A stretch of DNA of 64,000 bases, from NCBI RefSeq assembly GCF_016858305.2, contig NZ_CP074436.1, positions 2,500,001 through 2,564,000 on the forward strand, in the 5' to 3' direction. Source of the stretch: Polaribacter sp. Q13 (GTDB taxonomy: Bacteria > Bacteroidota > Bacteroidia > Flavobacteriales > Flavobacteriaceae). The position numbers were made by a program, and so were the translations under genes. This document shows positions 1 to 7,569 of the stretch, in pieces (position 1 is the first letter of the stretch; the number at the start of each line of letters is the position of its first letter). The notes beneath the pieces are model-generated. The model was not told the DNA's origin. It searched no databases and saw only the letters and a list, made by a program, of their open reading frames with translations.

Positions 1-345
1 AGTTATATTGATAACGTTTTAGCGTGTGAGAAAACAATTCAACAATTTAACAATTCAACAATTACACAAAAACTCTTTAGACCTCCTTACGGAAAAATAA
101 AAAAATCTCAAGCAGCAGAGTTAATCAAAAAAAGCTACAAAATTATTATGTGGAGCGTTTTATCTGCAGATTTTGACACTACAATTTCTAATGAAAAATG
201 TTTAGAGAACGTATTAAAAAACACTAAATCAGGTAGTATTATTGTTTTTCATGACAGCGTAAAAGCTGCCGAAAGAATGAAATATGCGTTACCAAAAGTA
301 TTAAAATATTTTTCTGATAAAGGCTTTGTTTTTAAGGCAATATAA
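1..345 (+). CDS. Polysaccharide deacetylase, C-terminal part (5' end outside window)
   Basis: The reading frame is open from the first base, so the gene starts upstream of the window. The visible 114 residues contain two NodB-homology signatures: an LFRPPYG motif (about residues 26-32 of the visible part) and an IIVFHDS motif (about residues 80-86). In this carbohydrate esterase 4 family these line the active site that removes acetyl or other N-acyl groups from glycans. The metal-binding Asp-His-His part lies off-window. Oddity: residues just before LFRPPYG are encoded by a low-complexity CAATTCAACAATTTAAC-type repeat (about 35-66). Family assignment is firm; substrate is unknown. Confidence 0.8.
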   Translation, partial: SYIDNVLACEKTIQQFNNSTITQKLFRPPYGKIKKSQAAELIKKSYKIIMWSVLSADFDTTISNEKCLENVLKNTKSGSIIVFHDSVKAAERMKYALPKVLKYFSDKGFVFKAI

Positions 346-504
346 AATTACAGAATATCATTTTGCACAAAGAAACCTGAGAATTTAGAAACACCTAATG
401 AATTAGCTTTATGGGATTTCTCCTAAAGTCCTTTAGATTAGCAAAGTATAATTATTGAGTTTAATTCTTATATTTTAGTCCAATATAGAACTCATGTTTT
501 ATAA

Positions 505-650
505 TAAAAAAGAATGGAGTGAACTTTCCTTAAGTCTAGATTTATCAGATCTATATTTCGTATTAGTCTCCATTCTTTTATTTCCGATTACAAAGGACCA
601 AATAGAATTTCAGTTTCGACCTTTTAAAGGTTTTAGTCAACGTAATCATT
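505..650 (+). ncRNA. Candidate IS110 bridge RNA region
   Basis: The left non-coding end folds as IS110-group bridge RNAs do. A perfect 12-bp stem (508-519 with 568-579) encloses an inner hairpin (537-541 with 549-553), leaving two internal loops of about 14-17 bases. A second stem-loop lies at about 618-638 (GACC...GGT with an outer GTC). In characterised IS110 elements such loops pair with target and donor DNA. The folds are seen in the sequence; the RNA itself and its ends are inferred. Confidence 0.5.
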
Positions 651-673
651 TTTTACTAACACAAAACAAAATT

Positions 674-1648
674 ATGAAAATTAAACAAACTATTGGTATC
701 GACATTAGTAAATTAACCTTTGATGTTCGGATTCACAGTAATCAGTGTTATCAAGCATTTGAGAATAACTTAAAAGGTTTTAAAGCACTTATAAAATGGG
801 TAGAAAAAAACAACTCTATTTCTAAGGAACACACAGGTATTTATTCTGAAGAAATCGCATCATTTTTTGATGTAAATAACTTTTATTTCGCATTAATTCC
901 AGGTTTAGAAATAAAGAAATCTCTAGGAATATCAAGAGGAAAAGATGACAAAGTAGATGCTACAAAAATAGCATTATATGGGTATCGATTAAGAGATGAA
1001 ATTAAACCATATAAACTTCCATCAAAAAACATTCATCAATTAAAACGCCTTTTAACATTAAGAGAAAGGCTAGTGAAACAAAACGCTGGTTATAAAGCAA
1101 CACTTAAAGAACAGAAAAGAGTTTATACTAGAAAAGAGAATCAACTTCTTTTAGAAACTCAAGAGAAAATGATAAAATATTTTACAAAGCAAATTAAAAG
1201 TGTTGAAGCCGAAATGAACAAAATAATTAAGGCTAGTGAACAACTTAAAAAACAATACAAACTAATTGTGAGTATTAAAGGAATTGGTAGTCAAACAGCT
1301 TTATTTATGATTGTAACAACCAACGGATTTACAAAGTTTGCTTCTTGGAGAAAGTTTGCTTCTTATTCTGGTATTGCTCCTTTTCCGAATACTTCAGGAA
1401 CAAGTATAAGAGGGAGAACCAAAGTAAGTAATCTTGCTAATAAAAAAATCAAAAGTCTTTTTGATATGTGTGCAAAATCAGCAATACAATACAATCCAGA
1501 AATGAAGCTATTTTATAATCGAAGAGTCGAACAAGGAAAGAATAAAATGAGTACAATTAACATCATTAGAAATAAATTATTATCACGAATTTTTGCAGCT
1601 ATAAAAAGACAAACTCCTTATGTAAATGTTTTAAAATATGCTGCTTAA
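674..1648 (+). CDS. IS110-family transposase (DEDD catalytic domain plus Tnp C-terminal domain)
   Basis: This 324-residue recombinase has the size of well-studied IS110 enzymes. The N-terminal RuvC-like domain carries D10 (GIDISK), E52 (KEHTG), D92 and D95 (DDKVDA), matching the DEDD tetrad. A coiled-coil segment follows (about 125-195). The C-terminal domain has KGIG (202-205), the YSGIAPFPNTSGTS block and S241, the presumed nucleophilic serine. The ATG at 674 is chosen because MKIKQTIGIDIS is the conserved N-terminus. The frame is open for 60 more codons upstream, but that stretch holds the RNA stem-loops and has no family similarity. No frameshift is seen, so the copy looks active. Confidence 0.93.
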   Translation: MKIKQTIGIDISKLTFDVRIHSNQCYQAFENNLKGFKALIKWVEKNNSISKEHTGIYSEEIASFFDVNNFYFALIPGLEIKKSLGISRGKDDKVDATKIALYGYRLRDEIKPYKLPSKNIHQLKRLLTLRERLVKQNAGYKATLKEQKRVYTRKENQLLLETQEKMIKYFTKQIKSVEAEMNKIIKASEQLKKQYKLIVSIKGIGSQTALFMIVTTNGFTKFASWRKFASYSGIAPFPNTSGTSIRGRTKVSNLANKKIKSLFDMCAKSAIQYNPEMKLFYNRRVEQGKNKMSTINIIRNKLLSRIFAAIKRQTPYVNVLKYAA

Positions 1649-1660
1649 AAATTACTAAAA

Positions 1661-1668
1661 TATATTTG
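1661..1668 (+). promoter_or_regulatory. Outward-facing -7 box in the right end of the IS110 element
   Basis: TATATTTG matches the Bacteroidota -7 consensus TAnnTTTG exactly and lies about 16 bases inside the inferred right end, pointing outward. In the linear insertion it would read into repeat DNA. In an excised circle it would read across the joined ends into the candidate bridge RNA. No clear -33 TTTG is seen at the right spacing, so this is tentative. Confidence 0.3.
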
Positions 1669-1786
1669 GTAGAGTCATAGAATACGAAATGACAAAACTG
1701 CACGTAAATATTAAACTTTATATTTGAATCACATAGAAACATAGTGAATTTATTTTGCTTTAAAAAAAGTAAATAACACTCCAAAT

Positions 1787-1831
1787 GTTATTTCGAAATG
1801 AGTTTTTTTAGCGGTTGAGAAATCTCATAAC
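1787..1831. repeat. REP-like imperfect palindrome
   Basis: This is the reverse complement of the units at 61725-61769 and 62516-62559. The shared sequence is TGAGATTYCTCAAYCG, then an A-rich loop, then CTCATTTCGRAATRACA. It is one of several short palindromic intergenic units in this genome. The rest of 1685-2081 holds further REP-like pieces and no gene. Confidence 0.65.
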
Positions 1832-1954
1832 AGTGAAAACACAAAACTGATCTTCCTTCTGTTATTTCTCACAAAAGTTTAAAATGACAAAACTGTATGT
1901 CATCAATTTAGTATGTAATTTTATGGAAAAATAATGCCTAGCCACTTAATAAAT

Positions 1955-1983
1955 AAAAGATAGCTTCGTGCCTCGCAATGACA
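1955..1983. repeat. REP-like unit (GCTTCGTGCCTCGCAATGACA)
   Basis: This short unit ends in CGCAATGACA and is of a type widely seen between genes in Bacteroidota. It has a different sequence class from the neighbouring unit at 1787-1831. Only one copy of this class was noticed in the window. Confidence 0.45.
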
Positions 1984-1990
1984 AAAGGTT

Positions 1991-2079
1991 GGCAAACAAG
2001 TTTAGCCCTGATTGAAACGACATCCTTTTTGCTTTTTCGGCAAAAAGATATAGTGGAAAGCAGGAATTAGCTTCTAAAA
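1991..2079 (-). repeat. 3'-associated intergenic repeat, copy 1
   Basis: Read on the minus strand it begins just after the stop codon of the thioredoxin-like gene: TTAGAAGCTAATTCCTGC, then a CTATATCTTTTTGC arm, a GCAAAAAGGATGTCG arm, ATCAGGGCTAAAC, and TTTGCC. Copies 2-4 are at 36044-36130, 50678-50775 and 62408-62495. The TTTTTGC/GCAAAAA arms form a hairpin that may act in transcription termination or mRNA 3'-end stability. Confidence 0.7.
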
Positions 2080-2081
2080 AA

Positions 2082-2375
2082 CTAAACGTATTCTTCTACC
2101 AAACTGATTAAGGTTTTTACTTCTTGAAAACCTGTTTGACGCCATTTTACTTGGCCTTTTTTATAAATCATAAAGGTAGGATTTCCTTTAACTTTTAGAG
2201 CATCTGCAAGATTTTCATTCTTAGCAATATCTATCTTAATTATTTTTGCCTTATTTCCTAAAGCTGCAACAACATCTCTTAAGTTACTTACTGCGTTGTC
2301 TGCATTATCCCTGTCTGTATAAAAGTCAATTAAAACAGGTTTTTCGGTATTTAATAATTCCCCAAATCTAGTCAT
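2082..2375 (-). CDS. Thioredoxin-fold protein lacking the CxxC active site
   Basis: This 97-residue cytoplasmic protein keeps the thioredoxin fold markers. PVLIDFYT is the strand leading to the active site, KIIKIDIAKN is the central strand, and GNPTFMIYKKG carries the cis-proline. The redox site that should follow DFYT reads DRDNADNA, so both catalytic cysteines are absent and it cannot act as a dithiol oxidoreductase. Similar Cys-less thioredoxin-like proteins are common in Flavobacteriaceae. It may be a binding or scaffold protein; partner unknown. The gene starts at an ATG and is followed directly by the 3'-associated repeat. Confidence 0.85.
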   Translation of the reverse strand: MTRFGELLNTEKPVLIDFYTDRDNADNAVSNLRDVVAALGNKAKIIKIDIAKNENLADALKVKGNPTFMIYKKGQVKWRQTGFQEVKTLISLVEEYV

Positions 2376-2446
2376 AGTATAAGTTTAAAGTGAGGGAAAA
2401 TATGTTATCAATAAATGATATAAAGTGCGAATATATAAAAAAACAT

Positions 2447-3685
2447 TTAAACGACCTGATTATCAATCTTTTTCAATTCTATAACGGTAATTTCTGGCCA
2501 GACACCTACTCTACCCGGAAATGCATGATAGCCAAAACCTCTATTTACGTTTATGTATCTGCCTGCTTCCTCATACAATCCTGCCCATTGTTTATAGACA
2601 AACTGAGAAGGACTCCATTTGATCCAACCCGGAATTTCGATTCCCATTTGCAAGCCATGTGTATGCCCACTTAAGGTAAGTTGATAATTAAAAGGATCTT
2701 CTTTTACTTTGTATTCCCAATGACTTGGATCGTGACTCATTAAAATTTTAAAATCTTCTTGCTTGATATTTTTTGAAGCCTTTGCTAAATCTCCGGCTTG
2801 ATTAAATCCTTTTCCCCAGTTTTCTACCCCCACTAAAGCAATTTTTTGTCCGTCTTTTTCTAAATAACGGTGCTCATCTAGCAATAAATCGAACCCAATT
2901 TTTTGGTGAATGTCTTTTACTTTCTGAAAGTTATCCATTTTGTCTTGTGGAGTAGCCCAATCCATATAATCGCCATAATCATGATTACCAAGGATGGAAT
3001 ACTTACCGTCTTTAGCTTCAAACTTATCAAAAACATCCATCCAATTGTCCATTTCATCCGCTTTATTGTTTACTATATCTCCGGTAAACAATAGTAAGTC
3101 TGATTTTTGCTGATTTATTAAATCGACACCATATTGTATTTTTTCTTTATTGGTAAAACTCCCGGAATGAATATCTGAGATTTGAGTAATAGTATAACCG
3201 TCGAAAGCATCTGGTAAATCTTTAAAACTTAATTGGTATTTTATTACTTTGTAATTGTATTTTCCTTGCACAATTCCGTAAATAAAAGAGGCAAAAGGTA
3301 TTGCTGCTAAGCCTAAAGCAATTTGAGAAATAAATTTTCTCCGTCCTACAAGCGGTTTTGTTTCTCCAGATGAAATTGCAGAAAATAACTTTAAAACCCA
3401 ACGATATGCGTCTTCTCCAAAAAGTAAAAAGATAATAACCAATTTAGGAATAGAAATAGTTAATAACAATCCCACGGCCATTTGAAACTGTGGAGTTTGC
3501 CCTACGCTTCTAGAGTATGTTAAGAAACTGATGAAAAAATTAATATAAACCGCTATACTTAACAATAGAAAAGAATAACGAACTATTTTACTTTTAGAGA
3601 CTGTTTTAAACGCTTGAAACGTGTAAATTTCTACAAGCGTAATAACAATAGTTAATATGATTAAAGGAAAAATCCAACGTGGCAT
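2447..3685 (-). CDS. Membrane-anchored metallophosphoesterase
   Basis: The 412-residue protein has four predicted membrane segments in the first 140 residues (about 5-25, 35-55, 70-92, 118-138). A calcineurin-like phosphoesterase domain follows, with all metal-binding motifs in order: DIHSGS, GDIVNN, GNHDYG, a MSHDP block and SGHTHGLQ. This layout resembles the YaeI/YkuE type of lipid or nucleotide phosphodiesterases; the substrate cannot be told from sequence. It stands alone on the minus strand, diverging from polA. Confidence 0.9.
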   Translation of the reverse strand: MPRWIFPLIILTIVITLVEIYTFQAFKTVSKSKIVRYSFLLLSIAVYINFFISFLTYSRSVGQTPQFQMAVGLLLTISIPKLVIIFLLFGEDAYRWVLKLFSAISSGETKPLVGRRKFISQIALGLAAIPFASFIYGIVQGKYNYKVIKYQLSFKDLPDAFDGYTITQISDIHSGSFTNKEKIQYGVDLINQQKSDLLLFTGDIVNNKADEMDNWMDVFDKFEAKDGKYSILGNHDYGDYMDWATPQDKMDNFQKVKDIHQKIGFDLLLDEHRYLEKDGQKIALVGVENWGKGFNQAGDLAKASKNIKQEDFKILMSHDPSHWEYKVKEDPFNYQLTLSGHTHGLQMGIEIPGWIKWSPSQFVYKQWAGLYEEAGRYINVNRGFGYHAFPGRVGVWPEITVIELKKIDNQVV

Positions 3686-3832
3686 AGATAAATTTTAAAA
3701 TATTGACAAAGATAACTGTTTAAGCATCGATTGCATTTTAACGTCTTGTTAAAGTTTTGTACCTTTCTCGAATCTCAAAAAACACTATTTTTGGGGCCAA
3801 ATTATCATCATTTAAACCACAAAACCAATATA

Positions 3833-6685
3833 ATGTCAGATCAGAAAAGAGTTTTTTTAGTGGATGCTTTTGCATTAATTTTTAGAGGATATTATGCATT
3901 TATAAAAAACCCTAGAATTAATAGTAAAGGTTTAGATACGTCTGCAATAATGGGTTTTATGAACTCGCTTTTAGATGTTATTAAACGTGAAAGACCAGAT
4001 CATTTAGCGGTTTGTTTTGATAAAGGCGGTAGTATAGACAGAGTAGAAATGTTTGAAGCTTATAAAGCCAACCGAGACGAAACTCCGGAAGCTATTAAGT
4101 TAGCGGTACCTTACATACAAGAAATCTTAAAAGCCATGCACATTCCTATTATGGTAAAAGAAGGTTTTGAGGCAGATGATGTTATTGGAACCCTTTCTAA
4201 ACAAGCAGAAAAAGAAGGTTACAAAACGTATATGGTAACGCCAGATAAGGATTTTGCGCAACTAGTTTCTGAAAATATTTTCATGTACAAACCCCGTTTT
4301 GGTGGTGGTTACGATATTTGGGGAGTGGATGAAGTAAAAGAAAAGTTTGGTGTAGAAAACCCAGAGCAAGTCATTGATTTTTTAGGAATGATGGGAGATT
4401 CTGCGGATAATATTCCAGGTTTACCTGGAGTTGGAGAAAAAACAGCTAAAAAGTTTTTAGCGGCTTATGGTTCTATGGAAAATCTATTAGCAAATACGCA
4501 TGAGCTAAAAGGAAAAATGAAGGAGAAGATAGAAGCAAACGGAGAATTAGGGTTACTTTCTAAACAATTGGCAACAATTATGTTAGATGTTCCGGTAACT
4601 TTTGATGCGAAAGATTTTGAATTAGACCAACCAGACAAAGAAAAAGTAACGGAACTTTTTAACGAGTTAGAATTTAGAAATTTATTAACCAACTTCTTAC
4701 GAACTTTCGCAGTTGAAAATGCAGAAAAAGCAAATTCTGTAGAGGATAACAAAAACACGGACTCAAGTCCGTTGCAAAGCAAAAAAGCTACTCCGGCTCC
4801 TGAAGGTCAGTTTGATTTATTTGCAGCACCGGGAAGCGGAAGCGTTTCTGAAGCAGAAGTTGCATCTGGTTTTAAATCGATAAAAGATACGAATCATTTT
4901 TATCAACATATAGACTCTCCTTTTGCTAGAAAATTATTATTGAAGAAATTAATGGAACAAACTTCGGTTTGTTTTGATACAGAAACCACGGGCTTAAAAG
5001 CCTTGGAAGTTGAATTAATAGGTATTGCTTTTTCTTACGAAGTTGGTAAAGGATATTATGTCTCTTTCCCAGAAGATCAAGAGGAAACCAAAGCAATTTT
5101 AGAAGAATTTAGACCCTTTTTCACATCCGATGAAATCGAAAAAATTGGGCATAATTTAAAGTATGATATTAAAGTTTTATCAAATTATGAAATGCCTGTA
5201 AAAGGGAAGTTGTTTGATACCATGATTGCGCATTATTTGATCAATCCAGATATGCGTCATAATATGGATATGTTGGCAGAAACGTATTTAAACTATCAAC
5301 CAGTTTCTATTGTAGATTTGATTGGCAAGAAAGGAAAGAATCAGCTTTCTATGCGTGTTGTTCCTTTAGCAGATCAAACAGAATACGCGGTAGAAGATGC
5401 AGATATTACGTTTCAATTAAAACAACTTTTTACGAGTGAGTTAGAAAGTGGAAATGTAACCAACCTATTTAATGATATAGAAACTCCTTTAGTTTCGGTT
5501 TTAACCGCCATGGAAATTGAAGGAATTAATATTAATATCGATTTCTTAAAGGAATTATCTGTTGCTTTAACCGAGGACATTAACAGACTTGAAAAAAATA
5601 TTTACGAGCAAGCAGGAGAGGAATTTAATATCGCTTCGCCAAAACAATTAGGAATTGTGTTGTTCGAAAAAATGGAGTTGGTTAAAAAACCTAAAAAGAC
5701 TAAAACGGGTCAGTATAAAACCGGAGAAGATATTTTATCTTTCTTAGCAAAAGACCATAAAATTATTAGAGATATTCAAGAATATCGTCAGTATAAAAAA
5801 TTACAAAGCACGTATGTAGACGCCTTACCAAATGAAGTGAATCCGAAAACAGGTAGAATTCATACAGAATACATGCAAGCTGTTGCTGCTACGGGAAGAT
5901 TGAGTTCTAACAACCCGAATTTACAAAACATTCCTATTAGAACCGAAAGAGGTAAAGAAGTTAGAAAATCGTTTATTCCAAGAGATGAAAACCATGTGTT
6001 ATTAGCTGCAGATTATAGTCAAATTGAATTAAGAATTATTGCTGCTTTAAGTGAAGAAGAAAACATGATAGAAGCTTTTAAAAACGGCGAAGATATTCAT
6101 GCTTCTACGGCTGCAAAAGTGTTTAATGTTCCTTTAGATGAAGTAACTCGCGAACAACGTAGCAATGCAAAAACAGTAAACTTCGGAATTGTATATGGAG
6201 TTTCAGCATTTGGATTGAGCAATCAAACCGATTTATCTAGAAGTGAAGCAAAAGAACTAATTGATACCTATTATGAAACGTACCCAAAGTTAAAAGCCTA
6301 CATGGCTGCACAAGTAGATTTTGCAAGAGAACACGGGTATGTAGAAACGGTTTTAAACAGACGTAGGTATTTAAAAGATATCAATTCTAGAAATGCAATG
6401 GTTAGATCTGGCGCAGAAAGAAATGCCGTAAATGCACCAATACAAGGTTCTGCAGCAGACATTATAAAACTTGCCATGATTAATATTCATAACCGTTTTG
6501 AAAAAGAAGGTTTTAAATCTAAAATGTTATTGCAAGTACATGATGAATTGGTTTTTGACGCACATAAAGACGAGTTAGAAATTATTAGACCTATTATAAA
6601 AGACGAAATGGAAAATGCTTTTAAAATGAGCGTTCCTTTAGATGTTGAAGTTGGAATTGGTGAAAACTGGTTACAAGCACATTAA
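3833..6685 (+). CDS. polA: DNA polymerase I
   Basis: The protein is 950 residues. An N-terminal 5' nuclease domain (about 1-290; FEADDVIGT, GDSADNIPGLPGVGEKTA) is followed by a linker, an intact 3'-5' proofreading exonuclease (D382 and E384 in FDTETTG; NLKYD; YAVEDAD), and the family A polymerase domain (D727 in DYSQIELR, the RSNAKTVNFGIVYG finger motif, D904 in VHDELVFD). All catalytic acids are present, so the exonuclease is predicted active, unlike in several bacterial Pol I enzymes. The ATG at 3833 gives the standard MSDQKRVFLVDA start; 34 further codons are open upstream but unlike the family. It replaces RNA primers and fills repair gaps. Confidence 0.97.
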   Translation: MSDQKRVFLVDAFALIFRGYYAFIKNPRINSKGLDTSAIMGFMNSLLDVIKRERPDHLAVCFDKGGSIDRVEMFEAYKANRDETPEAIKLAVPYIQEILKAMHIPIMVKEGFEADDVIGTLSKQAEKEGYKTYMVTPDKDFAQLVSENIFMYKPRFGGGYDIWGVDEVKEKFGVENPEQVIDFLGMMGDSADNIPGLPGVGEKTAKKFLAAYGSMENLLANTHELKGKMKEKIEANGELGLLSKQLATIMLDVPVTFDAKDFELDQPDKEKVTELFNELEFRNLLTNFLRTFAVENAEKANSVEDNKNTDSSPLQSKKATPAPEGQFDLFAAPGSGSVSEAEVASGFKSIKDTNHFYQHIDSPFARKLLLKKLMEQTSVCFDTETTGLKALEVELIGIAFSYEVGKGYYVSFPEDQEETKAILEEFRPFFTSDEIEKIGHNLKYDIKVLSNYEMPVKGKLFDTMIAHYLINPDMRHNMDMLAETYLNYQPVSIVDLIGKKGKNQLSMRVVPLADQTEYAVEDADITFQLKQLFTSELESGNVTNLFNDIETPLVSVLTAMEIEGININIDFLKELSVALTEDINRLEKNIYEQAGEEFNIASPKQLGIVLFEKMELVKKPKKTKTGQYKTGEDILSFLAKDHKIIRDIQEYRQYKKLQSTYVDALPNEVNPKTGRIHTEYMQAVAATGRLSSNNPNLQNIPIRTERGKEVRKSFIPRDENHVLLAADYSQIELRIIAALSEEENMIEAFKNGEDIHASTAAKVFNVPLDEVTREQRSNAKTVNFGIVYGVSAFGLSNQTDLSRSEAKELIDTYYETYPKLKAYMAAQVDFAREHGYVETVLNRRRYLKDINSRNAMVRSGAERNAVNAPIQGSAADIIKLAMINIHNRFEKEGFKSKMLLQVHDELVFDAHKDELEIIRPIIKDEMENAFKMSVPLDVEVGIGENWLQAH

Positions 6686-6723
6686 ATTACATAAACAATA
6701 CCGAAACAAGTTCAGTACAAAAA

Positions 6724-7113
6724 ATGGAATTAGATTATATAGAAAATATAGATGGACACGATCAAAATATTGTTCGTTTATACAACTTTGACAAGGCAGA
6801 AGCAGTACTTTTTAGAGAACTGATTGTAGAAACAATTATCAATAAAAAACAAAAGTTAGATTTAGCTCAAGTAGATTTTATAACACCACGAAATTGTAAT
6901 TTAATTTTTGGTTTATTTAAATCTGATGAAGGAATATTATCTGAGGACAACCAAACTTTTTTCTGCGTTTTAACTTTGGATGGCTTTACAAATATGGCAA
7001 GACTTTTAGAGCCTTTTTGCAGAAAAGAATCTAAAGGTTATGAGTACTTATATGATATTGACAACCCAACAGATTTATTGTTTTGTCCCACTGCTAGTTA
7101 TGATGAGGAATAA
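6724..7113 (+). CDS. Conserved hypothetical protein downstream of polA
   Basis: I do not recognise this 129-residue acidic soluble protein. It has no signal peptide or membrane segment and no catalytic motif. A central RNCNLIFGLFKSDEGIL stretch and three cysteines are the only distinctive features. It follows polA by 38 bases on the same strand and could be co-transcribed. Codon use matches its neighbours, so it is probably a lineage-specific core gene rather than cargo. Confidence 0.75.
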   Translation: MELDYIENIDGHDQNIVRLYNFDKAEAVLFRELIVETIINKKQKLDLAQVDFITPRNCNLIFGLFKSDEGILSEDNQTFFCVLTLDGFTNMARLLEPFCRKESKGYEYLYDIDNPTDLLFCPTASYDEE

Positions 7114-7311
7114 CTAATTTTATAAATCTTTAACTCTAGTGAATGATTCTTTTGCCACGCAATAACCAACACCCATATAGTCAACTAGAAATAAACAAGT
7201 TAAAACCATTTTTTATATTCAGAGAGTTGTATAACTAAAAAAGAATTTTAAAAACTACCAAATATTTATCTGGAACTAAATAATTATAGATAGGACGATT
7301 AGGTTTTAGTA

Positions 7312-7569
7312 CGATTTACATATAACATAAAATTAATTCAGTTAATAAGATCAATTAAAGATACTTATCGTAAATTATTAATTGAAATTATTAGAGATAT
7401 CACAGAACGTAAAAAAACCGAAATAGAATTAGTTAAACTTAGAACCGAGGAGGTTAATTCTAAAAATGCTAAACTACGACGAATGAATAAAATATTTATT
7501 GGAAGAGAGTTAAGAATGAAAGAACTAAAAAAAGTGATTAAAGAATTGAAGTTAAAAAATGATAACTAA
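7312..7569 (+). pseudogene. Degraded remnant of a PAS-containing sensor protein
   Basis: One frame is open from 7312 to a stop at 7567-7569 but has no usable start before 7483. It encodes IRDITERKKTEIEL, the classic end of a PAS/PAC domain, followed by a linker ending FIGRELRMKELKKVIKEL, which in related sensors joins PAS to a kinase or another PAS. Nothing similar is readable upstream in 7114-7311. The end overlaps the ATG of the kinase at 7559. I read it as the stump of a sensor gene fused to, or replaced by, the present kinase. Confidence 0.6.

Larger units (their letters stand above)
424..1684 (+). mobile_element. IS110-family insertion sequence, apparently intact, inserted in a REP-like repeat
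   Basis: The element carries one DEDD transposase and long non-coding ends but no obvious terminal inverted repeats, as is usual for the IS110 family. Ends are inferred. The left flank stops after TATGGGATTTCTCC (about 410-423), and the right flank resumes with CGAAATGACAAAACTG (1685-1700). Joined through a TA found at both junctions, these rebuild a REP-like unit similar to the copies near 47106-47135 and 47241-47275. That gives roughly 1.26 kb, with a left end near 250 bases and a right end near 35 bases. The exact core dinucleotide cannot be fixed from one copy. Confidence 0.65.

Noticed and set aside
494-673. Sixty-codon in-frame extension upstream of the IS110 transposase
   Set aside because: The conserved N-terminus begins at 674, and the extension holds the strong stem-loops of the candidate bridge RNA.
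3731-3832. Longer polA start
   Set aside because: The added 34 residues do not resemble Pol I, and they cover the likely promoter; MSDQKRVFLVDA is the usual start.
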